Assembly (NCBI GenBank): GCA_003118195.1
Contig: BEXV01002232.1
Span: forward strand, 20,993-36,150
From: Hemicentrotus pulcherrimus
Taxonomy: Eukaryota; Echinodermata; Echinoidea; Camarodonta; Strongylocentrotidae
Length of the DNA: 15,158 nt
Direction of reading: 5' to 3'
The notes under the pieces were generated by a model, which was given only the letters and a program-made list of their open reading frames with translations, had not been told where the DNA came from and searched no databases. The first letter of the stretch is position 1. Each line of letters opens with the position of its first letter. This document shows positions 1-8,720 of this stretch, in pieces. Both the position numbers and the translations under genes were made by a program.

Positions 1-26
1 AATACTTGTCTTTTATTCTTGCATAG

Positions 27-1225
27 GCTCCTTTAGCTGCCTTACCAGTGCCATACAGGACAACTATGGAGGAACCAAATTTCACAACCATCAAAGATCC
101 CGTATCAGGTATGAATTTTCAATACTTAATAGAAATATAAATATTGTATTCTTTTTTACAATGTGTTCATTCACTGGTTCTCAAAGGGGGATATTAAATG
201 AATATCAGAAGTATGTGAAAATTATTAAGATTTTGCCCCCGGTCAATATCCCCTCTTATTTGGAGCATTCGAACTATAGACACTGTTTTACGGGAGCGCA
301 GAAGCTCGATCCTAATTTATACCCCTATGACGGTTGTTTTCAAACCAGGTAAAAGGCGAATGTCATATCATTCCTGGCTAACTTGAAAATGCTAATAGAC
401 TAATGAGGTATTCACTCTTGTCGGCTCGTTGTCCAGGTAACTGATTCTACATAACAGAGCCTGCGCATGAGGTTCGTCGCGAAATCATTGAAGCAAAGAG
501 ATCGATGGAACAGGGCAAATTTCGTGTTTGGGGCTGGTGTGACGTGTGATGCATCGAGCACGCCATTGTTTAGCACAAAAATGTTTGGACATTCACATTT
601 TGGCCAGTATGACGTCACACTTCGTGCACATTGTACACGAGGCTTTTGCTACCGTCAACACTGTGTCAACGACTGGCACCATCTTTGACTCTCAATTCAT
701 GTGAGAGCGTCATCGAATACAGCGTCTGGTACTGGCGCATTCCCCGTCAGGAGATTGAAGGCATTAGCGGTGCCATGTCAAGAAACTACCGATGACATTC
801 TTGTCTCCCGGCAACAATTGAAAGCAATCAATGTCGACATCATATTCTTTCTTTCTTTCTTTCCATCTTTCTTTCATAGATCATTACTTGTTTCTTTATC
901 CATTTTATTTCAACTTTCCTTTACAGGACAACGAGCATTTTATACCGATCTCGACTGCCTTCTCTGTTCTCGCACTGACATCGTCAAGTTCGCTGAGCGT
1001 TGTGCCCAACTCAAAATTCCATACGTGGGTCTGTGCTGCGGAAATTCGCCTCACTACACCAGGACCCTGGCCGAAACTCTGGGGAGGGTCACCGAGGCGT
1101 CCAAGTTCTCACCGGACATGTCTCTACACGGATTCTACGGCACGAATGCTGGCAAGGTCAACACTTACTACACCAAGATGACCCAAGACCTGCCAGCAAC
1201 TAAGGCTATGGCCACAAAAGAATAA
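27..1225 (+). CDS. BHMT-like homocysteine S-methyltransferase gene A, 3' part (last two coding exons)
   Basis: Partial gene whose 5' exons lie left of the window. Two exons are visible: 27-108 (starts after AG at 25-26, ends at GT 109-110, phase 1) and 927-1225 (starts after TTACAG, stop TAA 1223-1225). The first encodes the APLAALPV...YRTT segment and the second 99 residues plus stop. The exon at 927 holds the zinc motif GLCCGN (TGC TGC at 1034-1039), matching Cys299 and Cys300 of human BHMT. Family knowledge: zinc-dependent transfer of a methyl group to homocysteine, giving methionine in the cytosol. The protein ends about 40 residues after the conserved [11 protein letters not shown] block, so it lacks the long C-terminal oligomerisation arm of vertebrate BHMT. 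The tail after NTYYT differs fully from gene B. The 818-bp intron is open in the exon frame from 701 on, which is a chance extension. The methyl donor cannot be read from the sequence; betaine is an inference from similarity. Confidence 0.9.
845..875 (+). repeat. (CTTT)n-type pyrimidine microsatellite in gene A last intron
   Basis: Runs of TTTC/CTTT units sit about 50 bases before the acceptor at 925-926. The tract is simple-sequence DNA and may also act as an extended polypyrimidine tract for that acceptor. No other function is visible. Confidence 0.7.
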
Positions 1226-1246
1226 AGAAGACGACGAACGTATATA

Positions 1247-1400
1247 TCGAGGAGGAAGAGAAAGACTAAGAAAAAAAGAAGGGAAAGAGGAAGAGCAGAA
1301 GGAGTAGTAAAAGAAAAACAAGAAGGAGAAGAAGAAGAAAATGAAGGATGAAAAGAAGAAGAAAAGCAGAACAGAATTGAGATAAAAGAGAAAGAAAATC
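1247..1400 (+). repeat. Purine-rich (GAA/AAG) tract in gene A 3' UTR
   Basis: About 150 bases directly after the gene A stop are almost pure A/G with GAAGAAG and GGAGAAG units. Being transcribed, it would form a purine-only segment of the 3' UTR. It makes spurious lysine/glutamate-rich or phenylalanine-rich open frames on the two strands. The degenerate composition argues for an expanded microsatellite, not a coding region. Confidence 0.75.
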
Positions 1401-1958
1401 TTCAAAATGTAGAGCATATTCCTATTGACAAAGGCTAGCTTCAAAACATCTGATAATTAAAAAAGCCTACTTTAAGTATTACTTATTTGATCATGATCAA
1501 AACAGTTCCCTACTTTTTTTATTCACTTATAACTTTTAAATGCTATTTGATGTGTCTGCCATTATGCTGGTGTAGGGTGTCTTGGTATTGATCTGTGAAT
1601 GCCCAGTGACAGTGGCATTTTTACGATATTTGTATTGTGAAAAGGGTAATTTTTGTATTGGTGCTTTTACTATATGCAAGTTGGACTACTATTTTCCTTC
1701 AATGAAATCATCTTTATCAAATTGAATCTAAGCATATATAGCAACAAACTGACAAAACTGACAAGGCAAATCTGTTTTACAGGCAAATTTGTAATATAGC
1801 TGCAGTCTTGATGTATAATCTGTGAAAGTGTAAGGTGTAAACTTCATTAAGTATTTTTGCCTAGTATTCCTTGATATCAGTGGCAATGCAAGGGGAAAAT
1901 AAGATTAAAGTGTATGTGTTTAATATGTATATGGAATGCTTTTTTCCACGCAGTCTGA

Positions 1959-1964
1959 AATAAA
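1959..1964 (+). terminator. Candidate poly(A) signal of gene A
   Basis: AATAAA lies 734 bases after the gene A stop codon and is followed by a GT-containing stretch (TGTGAAATCTG, then TTGTCATTCTCGTGTG). It is the first canonical hexamer I see after the stop. A 3' UTR of roughly 750 bases is reasonable, but no transcript evidence is available. Confidence 0.45.
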
Positions 1965-2293
1965 CGACACTGTGAAATCTGACGGCTTTGATTGTCATTC
2001 TCGTGTGAGAGTCTCAAATACAATGGAATTTTCATTGCCTTTAAAATAATATCAAAAAACAATTTAAATATTGTTTCATTTATAATTATGCATGTGACAC
2101 ATCATCCTTAAAGCCAGTGAACATTTTTAAATCCAACGCCCGTTGCACACGTGACGTTATTTTGATGACCTAGCACTGCGTCAGCAAATGGCGTGGCGTG
2201 GTCTTTGACGCGACATGACACGATAAGAGTAACATATCGTTCAAAAAAACGAAAGCAAAAGGAATGGTACACACACTGCATTGAATGACTGTA

Positions 2294-2938
2294 CAGTGCC
2301 TCCCAGAAAAAAACGAAACCAAGAATTATCGATGTTTTATCATAACTTGATTAAACATCACAATTATAATTGATAAATAACACATATTTGTAAGGCTCAG
2401 ATCCTCCTCTTTCATTTAATGCAACTCAAAGTTCTGTTTGTTTAAAGTAGTGCTTGCATTTCCATAATTTTATCAAACGAATTCGTTTTCACTGGCTGTC
2501 TGCCGTAGCAACAAACGGAATTGACAAAAGACTTAACTCCGTTTCGTTGACCATCAGCCGTAGACGAAAGACGAATTTGTTTGATAAAATTATGGAAATG
2601 CAAGCACTACTGTAAACAAACAGAAGTTTGTCATTACTTGCTCATTTTTCCTGACTGAGGTGTCATATGAAAGGGCAGAAACTTAACTTTTTATAGAAAA
2701 TTGATTTTCTCTTTGAAATTCAGATACCGTCCGCAAAATGACTTTTTGGTTTCCTCTTTTCAAATTTATTTTACTCACTCATGCATGACATATGCATCAT
2801 ATGAGTTGCATCAAATGAAAGAGGTGGCCCTAAGCTTTCCAAAAACAATGTATGTGCCATTTATTTACTATAAATGTGACTAAGTTATGATAAAACATGA
2901 TAAATAATTTTCGGTTCCGTTTTTTCTGGGACGCACTG
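2294..2938. mobile_element. Non-autonomous Tc1/mariner-type MITE with TA target duplications
   Basis: The two ends are near-perfect inverted repeats. The left end reads CAGTGCCTCCCAGAAAAAAA and the complement of the right end reads CAGTGCGTCCCAGAAAAAAC. Similarity continues inward through CGRAACC, AATTATNNATG and GTTTTATCATAACTT. Both ends abut TA (2292-2293 and 2939-2940), the classic duplication of Tc1/mariner insertion. The 645-bp element has no transposase open frame. Inner arms around 2408-2430 (CTCTTTCATTTAATGCAACT) and 2806-2826 also pair, so most of the element can fold back on itself. It occupies the spacer between genes A and B, about 1.3 kb upstream of the gene B start. The superfamily call is from the ends and TA duplication; no database match was made. 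Confidence 0.85.
2432..2625. repeat. Large nested palindrome in the core of the MITE
   Basis: Arms 2432-2486 and 2571-2625 are 55-base inverted repeats with only two mismatches. Inside them a second imperfect inverted pair is visible, CAACAAACGGAA near 2510 against TCCGTTTCGTTG near 2537. Transcribed RNA would form a long hairpin. The arms match each other much better than the outer terminal repeats do, which suggests a separate, younger foldback core or recent arm homogenisation. Confidence 0.85.
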
Positions 2939-2940
2939 TA

Positions 2941-4080
2941 TAAAGGGAGCTCACTGGTTTAAAGGGAGATGGTAGTCAGTTTCCATGTGCAGTAGGTCAT
3001 CATTCGCTGACACCAGACCTGGTATAAACAAAAACATGAATGGGTGTACAAGTCTCGCACACAAACAAACACGTAGTTCCTTCGAGAAATACCCACTAGT
3101 CTTTCGGAGAGTCTTCTGGTGAGGGAAATGTTATATAATGACTTGTCCATACGGGCGGTTGGTGGAAAATGCAGAGCATTACATAAGGCATGTTGATCCT
3201 AAAAGTGAAGGCTAATACTGGTGATTAATAGCAACTAGTGCATACGTCCATGTTAAAGGGATCCGGTAACTTTGTCTCAGATTCTGAAACAAACTCCTGG
3301 ATTTAGCTCATGCTGCGATGATGATTATAAACCTTTATGTCAGTCAGGAACCACATGACTTTTAAAAATAGCCAAATCAAACCGTACAAATCAGACAGAT
3401 CGCCTTTCTGATTATCATTATCAAGATATATATGATTGGAAATCGAAACCAAATTTTGCGATTTCATAAAACTGCAGTTTATTGGGGGAAACGAGTACAT
3501 GTATTGTAAAACCGGTCACTCAAATATTCTTACTTTTTGAGACACTTCTTGATCAATTTGAAGCGCATTTTTTAGGGCTTAAATATTACACCATATCACA
3601 GACATTGATAGTACGTAGGGCCGTGCATCTCAGATTTAACATTGTTAAACGATGCCTTTATTAAGTTACGAATGATTACATTCGTTTTTTTTAATATCCG
3701 TATTTCAATTTTCAGGATACAAATTGCATACCTTAGGTGTTACTAGGTGGGAAAAACATTGCTGCTAGAGTCTTAAGGCTTGCCTTAACAAAGAACCCGT
3801 AATGTATGCAATAAAAATTGCAATGCAAAGCGCTCAGAAACCATACAAATTTGAATTTTATAAAATAATTTGTAACGAGGCACTTAAAATACTTATGCCT
3901 TAAATTTGCTTACATCGTATAAAAATGGCCTATGTGGATCATGAAAAAGTGAACTGATCCTTCAAAGTTGAAATGTATTAATTTGTATGTTATGTATACA
4001 GAAGTCGGGTGGAAAGTTCACATACATGTTGTTTGTTTAACCACGGATACAGTTGGGTCTTGTGACTCCACTTTTGACTA
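2941..4080. other. Spacer between genes A and B without recognisable genes
   Basis: AT-rich DNA with only short open frames of 60-65 codons that show no family resemblance and no shared sequence with the other spacer. No transposon ends, RNA gene or clear promoter motif was recognised. Distal regulatory DNA for gene B could be here, but nothing in the sequence proves it. Confidence 0.4.
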
Positions 4081-4232
4081 GAGCTTAATTTTGTGACTCA
4101 GTTGTTAATCCGACGTTACTTGATATTGGGACCAGACGACGTTGTGTGCCATAGCTGCGGAAACACCGGTTTTATTCCGCTTTTCTTTTCTCTTTTTGCG
4201 ATAGGAAAACATTTGTATCTGGACCCCGAAGG

Positions 4233-7200
4233 ATGTCTAAGAATACAGGTATGTAAATGTTACAAACAATTAAGATGAATGTTAATTTGTCATTAGGATC
4301 CTGCATTTTTGTTGCATTGAAACAAATCTCCGTTGAATGTGATAGTCTGTGAGTTTGTGCAGTGTGCAAGTAAAACAGGCTGACATGTCTTCTTTTTTTT
4401 CTTAAACATGATTTGTTAATGTTTCTGCTGTTATTCATTTCTACATAACCACCCCTTACTTGTATTCTTCGTCTTCTATTTCTCTTTTTCTTCTTCTTCT
4501 TCTCCTCCTCCTCCTCCTTCTTCATATCGTCTGATACTCATTATTGTTGAACTTGTTTTCATTTATTTTTTTAGATCATGCCTCTGGCCAATGTGAAAAC
4601 TTTGAAATTTTATCGTTTTTCTTGACAGGATACTTTGCACTTTGCTCCCCCGCCCCCCACATTTACGCCGGGCAGAGAAAGAAAATGTGCCCCTAGTTCA
4701 CTCAGCCTGTTTCTGTTGATGACATGATTGAGTAATAACATATTCACTTAATATGAATTTTTATTTTTCTCACATTCTGAGCCAACAGGACTGTTACAGC
4801 GCATTCAAAATGGTAAGACCGTCATTGTTGCGGAGGGGTATATCTTTGCTTTTGAGCGTCTGGGATACCTGAAAGCCGGGCCGTTCACCCCTGAAGTTGT
4901 AATGGATCATCCCGAGCTGGTACGTCAGATGTACAAAGATTTCGTGCGCGCTGGAAGCGACGTAGTCCAAGCTTTTACGGTGAGTAGTGCGTGAGGAAAA
5001 GTGAAGTTTGATAACACCAAAATGAAGGCTATACACCGCTACACCCTTTTGGGTCGATGGTCCGCGAGACCAACAACCTCCCTATCGAGGGCCTTGTGGC
5101 AACTTTTCTGACTGTTCATTAGTCTTACAGCCCACCACACCTTATAATACCTTATATCCACTTTTAGAGGTTTCACTAGATCTTCCCTGATGTTTTTCTT
5201 TGATTTGTCAGTCTCGTGGGCAATTTGTGTCGTAAGCTGTTAATCTACTAGCTCTAGGTTGACCACTCTGCATGATTTGAGCTGTTTGTAAAATCATTTT
5301 GAGTCGTTGAAAACCGCACATTAAATGTTTTTCCTCGTGCTCCGTTTTATTATTCGGACAATTTTGATCACGTGTTGTAGTCTTCCATTCAAAATCTTCT
5401 CCATTTTTCCTGTGCCAATATTCCGGTAGTATTATGGTAACCGTAGCAAGTTCAAGCTCGTCGGACGGGAGGATGAGCTCGAGAAGCAGAATCGTCTCGC
5501 ACTCAAGATGGCGAGAGAAGTGGCCGATGAAACGGGTACCCTGATGTGCGGTGATCTTAGCAACACATGGGTGTACGAACCGGGGAATGACGAGGCAATT
5601 GCTCAGACGAAATTGATGTTCAAGGTTAGTCTGGGCCCCGATTCAAGTCACAATGTCATTCCATTTCCTTTCAGATTATTTATTATCATTTACATACATA
5701 AAATTTTAAAAATGATATGACATGTTGGCATGTGCAAGGCATCGTTGATAATCGGTTTAAACAAACATACAATAAATAAATGTACAACAAGACTCAGATT
5801 ATAAAGAAAAAGAAGTTTTGTCAATTACGTTCTATAATGTACCAGAAATTGCAAACGGGTAGCGGCGCGAAGGCGAATTATAAAACTCACCAATCAAGGC
5901 GCCTTATTTATAATGAGAAGGCGGGAATGACGATGACTACACAAATCGACGTCTCGCTCTCTCGTCATCAACAAGGCGCATTGATGACTTTTGATAAGTC
6001 GCCTTCTCGCCTTTTCGACTTTAACAAGGGTCAAGGCGCATTGGCGAGTTTCCGCAACTTGCATTTTGCCTTCTCGTCTTGACAAGATGCCTTTGGCGGG
6101 TTTTAACAACTCTTCTTAACATTTCTTGGCCTTAACAAGATACCTTGGCGATTTAAACATGTCGCCTTCTAGCTGCACATTTAAGTTTCCGTAGTTCTGA
6201 CATTCTATCAATTCATAATAACATTTATAATGTTTAGAAGCTTATTTGTATCTTACCGACTATTTTAGGAGCAGGTCGAGTGGGCCGTGGACGAGGGAGC
6301 CGATTTCATCGTGGGCGAGACGTTTGGTCAACTTGAAGAGGCTGTGCTCGCAACCAATGCAATCAAAGAATACGGAAAAGGTACAATTATGAATCATGAC
6401 ACGTACATTTCATACTTTGGAAACCCCGTTTTAAGGGACTAATGATAAGCAAATGGTTACAACTGTTACCTGAAATGGTGACAATACCGATAATGTTGAC
6501 ATCATCTTACATACATTTTGTTCAATAAAACTAGATACCATTACATTTTTGTATCTAGGTGTACCTGCCGTCATCACCATAGCAACGCACTTTACTCAGA
6601 CGACGACGGACGGGAAGCCTACCACGGCGGACGGCATCGAGTTAAACGAAGCCCTTCGACGTCTTGTGGCCGAAGGTGCCGATGTTGTCGGCTTCAACTG
6701 AACTCGAGGACCTCTGTCTATGATACCCATACTTGAGAGCGCCGTGGAGGCCAACATTGGGGTAATAGTTGAATAAATTCGAACACAATTAACCATCGTT
6801 ACTTCGTAATTGGGGGGAGTGAAATTCTTTGTTCGGTCTGCTGACTGATGTCGGTCTGGGGGCATTTCACAAAACTTGTCATCAGTAACAAATGACAGTT
6901 TTTCGTTATAAGCTACTGAAATCCTTACTTCTGATTGGTTATCAGCAGATTTGTCACTGATTCTTGTCATTTGTCATTAAAAAAAGCTTTGTGAAACACC
7001 CCAATAATTATGTCAGTTTCGTTGGTGTGACTGAGGTGTTAATGACCTTCAGCGTAGCTATTTCTCTCGAAATAAAATGTCATCAAAGGATTTTAAGATG
7101 CGTTAACGTCCAACATGACTTGGAATGATTAAAAGAAGACAAGAAGTATGTAAATAAACAATTGCTTGTAGCTTTTCATTATGATCTATCCTCTGAAATA

Positions 7201-8205
7201 TCATTATGTGTATCCTCCTATAGGCTCCTTTGGCGGCACTTCCTGTGTTATACAGGACAACCATCGAAGAACCGAGTTTCTTCACTTTGCCAGATCCTTG
7301 GACAGGTGCGGCATCGTGAGTTTCTATTCATTTCACAATCTAAGTCTGTAATCATGACAACAGTAAAGGTATAACTGGTCTAGATCCAGACACATCTCCT
7401 AAATGCATGTGCGGGGATGTTTTAATGGATCGGGGCCAGCTCGGCTAGAGGGACATCACAGCTCGGACTAACCGGATGTGTAGGAATACACAGCCATTTC
7501 AACTCTTGAAACCTAATCACTTTAATAGTCCGACCATGGGCCTACATGGTCCGACTCCGTTTTCATTTGCATACTGCAGTTTAAGAGAATAATGTAGCTA
7601 GGTAGCTTTTGTTTCCCTCTGGGCCCTATTGTGGAAAACTAAATCAAGTTGTTGCAATGTAAGAAGTTATTAAGTATTCGAAAGTGTATATTATTGTGCC
7701 TCGACATAATGCTCCGGCAACAATTTTGCTCCACAATTTATGAAAGATTGATAGGGTTGCGGGTGAGGCTGGCAAAAGGGCTTTATGGATGAGCTCCATT
7801 TTGTTTGGTTTAGGGTTAATAAGAACAAATAAATTGGTGTGGGTTTTCGCGCCAGAGCACCGGGACGTATGCGCCGAACAGTCTAATAATTTGAGTATTG
7901 TCTAAATTTCTCAAGGTGAAAGAGCGTTCCCCCTGGATTTGGACTGTCTCCTCTGCTCACGTGGAGACGTTGTCAAGTTCACTCAGCGCTGTGCCCAACT
8001 CAAGATACCATACGTTGGACTGTGCTGCGGAAACGCCCCCCACTACACTCGGGCCATGGCCGAAACTCTGGGGAGGGTCACCGAGGCGTCCAAGTACTCA
8101 CCAGACATGACGGTCCATGGGATGTATGGCACGGATGACACCAAGATCAATACATACTACACAGAACTACATAAAACTTCCTCAAATTACACACAAAAGA
8201 AGTAG
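4233..8205 (+). CDS. BHMT-like homocysteine S-methyltransferase gene B, seven exons, in-frame TGA at a zinc-ligand codon
   Basis: Coding exons: 4233-4248, 4789-4979, 5430-5624, 6269-6380, 6559-6761, 7224-7305, 7916-8205 (stop TAG). Together they give 362 codons plus stop, against 406 residues for human BHMT and 363 for BHMT2. The short start exon MSKNT(G) is supported by gene C's MSKAK(G) with the same length and phase. Visible family blocks: [13 protein letters not shown] (about residues 30-42), [17 protein letters not shown] (about 98-114), VGETF with Glu151 (human Glu159), VVGFN (214-218), GLCCGN with Cys303 and Cys304. Residue 219, equal to zinc ligand Cys217, is TGA (6699-6701) where gene C has TGC. 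All other codons and splice sites are intact. Human Asp26-Gly-Gly is Ala20-Glu-Gly here. The vertebrate C-terminal arm is missing. No TATA box was seen upstream. It may be a recent pseudogene, carry a sequence error, or, less likely, encode selenocysteine. The family call is firm; activity is uncertain. Confidence 0.88.
4466..4523 (+). repeat. Pyrimidine microsatellite (CTT/CCT)n in gene B intron 1
   Basis: A run of TTCTTCTTCTTCT followed by CCTCCTCCTCCTCC, nearly free of purines, about 270 bases before the exon 2 acceptor. It is simple-sequence DNA. Its complement resembles the purine tract behind gene A in composition only. Confidence 0.75.
5863..6172. repeat. GGCG-rich imperfect foldback repeat in gene B intron 3
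   Basis: The left half carries AAGGCG motifs (near 5869, 5897, 5920, 5972, 6032) and the right half carries mainly the complement, CGCCTT or GCCTTCTCG (near 6001, 6067, 6162). The outer parts pair imperfectly: GCGGCGCGAAGGCGA on the left against the complement GCAGCTAGAAGGCGACA on the right. A unit TCAAGGCGCATTG also recurs in direct orientation. The GC-rich motifs stand out from AT-rich intron DNA. The open frames on both strands here come from this repetition and are not genes. It is probably an old foldback or MITE-like element, with family unknown. Confidence 0.6.
6859..7002. mobile_element. Short MITE (144 bp) in gene B intron 5
   Basis: Terminal inverted repeats: left GGGGCATTTCACAAAACTT, complement of right GGGGTGTTTCACAAAGCTT. 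Related words such as TTGTCAT and ACAAATGACA recur inside in both orientations, giving a largely self-complementary element without coding capacity. It sits about 100 bases after the exon 5 donor. I could not define a clean target duplication. The superfamily is not assignable by eye. Confidence 0.75.
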
Positions 8206-8530
8206 GAATAGTTGAAATCACTGGTTAGACAAATAGAGGGCGGCCGTTGCCCCTTAGAAATACAATATGGTATACACTACATGTTCTAAGATCTAGAAAG
8301 CAAAGTGTGCAAACCGTTCAAAAATTACAGAAATATAAGAAACTTCACAGCGCAGCGGATTACAGAACCATACAGCTGATGAGGTAGTGCTTTGCTTTAA
8401 ACAAACCAGCCCTGAAACACACCCCGACAAGTCACAGCGACAATATCTCCATCGAAATCATATATTAATGAGAGGAAAACATATGGATACATAATGCTTC
8501 CAATTTTGCTCAATGATATTGCCATGTATG

Positions 8531-8720
8531 TAGTAGTAGTAGTAATGGTTTATTGAAATAAAAATCGATCGTGGCTCGAAAGCCGAGGTATAGGTTTTGT
8601 ACAATAGTATAAGCAAACATCAAAATTACAGAAAACAAAAGAGGTAATAGTGAGACCATAATGACAAGGATTAAGTAAAAATAACAACAATTATTTTCTT
8701 ACGTATCCATCAATAGCATA
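8531..8720 (-). mobile_element. Probable 3' tail of a non-LTR retrotransposon, inverted
   Basis: Read on the minus strand, the sequence runs through an AT-rich region with ATTGTTGTTATTTTTAC, then CTATACCTCGGCTTTCGAGCC, then TTTTTATTTCAATAAACC, and ends in ATTACTACTACTACTACA. An AATAAA close to a short trinucleotide tail is typical of 3' ends of LINE or related SINE elements of the CR1/L2 type. No reverse-transcriptase sequence is present, so this would be a 5'-truncated copy. The inner boundary (about 8720) is a guess. Confidence 0.5.
8557..8562 (+). terminator. Candidate poly(A) signal of gene B
   Basis: This is the first AATAAA after the gene B stop (352 bases downstream), giving a 3' UTR near 370 bases. 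It falls inside the presumed inverted retrotransposon tail, so gene B may use a repeat-derived signal. Transcript ends would be needed to confirm it. Confidence 0.4.

Noticed and set aside
701..1225. A 174-codon protein starting at 701
   Set aside because: Its C-terminal half is the real last exon of gene A, which starts after the acceptor at 925-926. The upstream part is intron that happens to stay open and includes the pyrimidine microsatellite.
1124..1444. Minus-strand phenylalanine/serine-rich frame of 106 codons resembling a membrane protein
   Set aside because: It is the complement of the GA-rich 3' UTR tract plus the end of gene A's last exon; the hydrophobicity is an artefact of composition.
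4172..4525. Minus-strand 117-codon frame rich in lysine, arginine and glutamate
   Set aside because: The charged N-terminus is the translated complement of the pyrimidine microsatellite, and the frame overlaps exon 1 of gene B. There is no family signal.
5780..6109. Open frames on both strands in gene B intron 3
   Set aside because: They arise from the GGCG foldback repeat and lie wholly inside an intron with intact splice sites.
8379..8416. Possible SECIS core (ATGA ... TTTAAAC ... CTGA) in the gene B 3' UTR
   Set aside because: The stem that should join the quartet and the AA-bearing loop pairs for only about four consecutive bases (TTTG/CAAA) before mismatches, and the spacing does not fit. 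A dedicated search should still be run because of the in-frame TGA.
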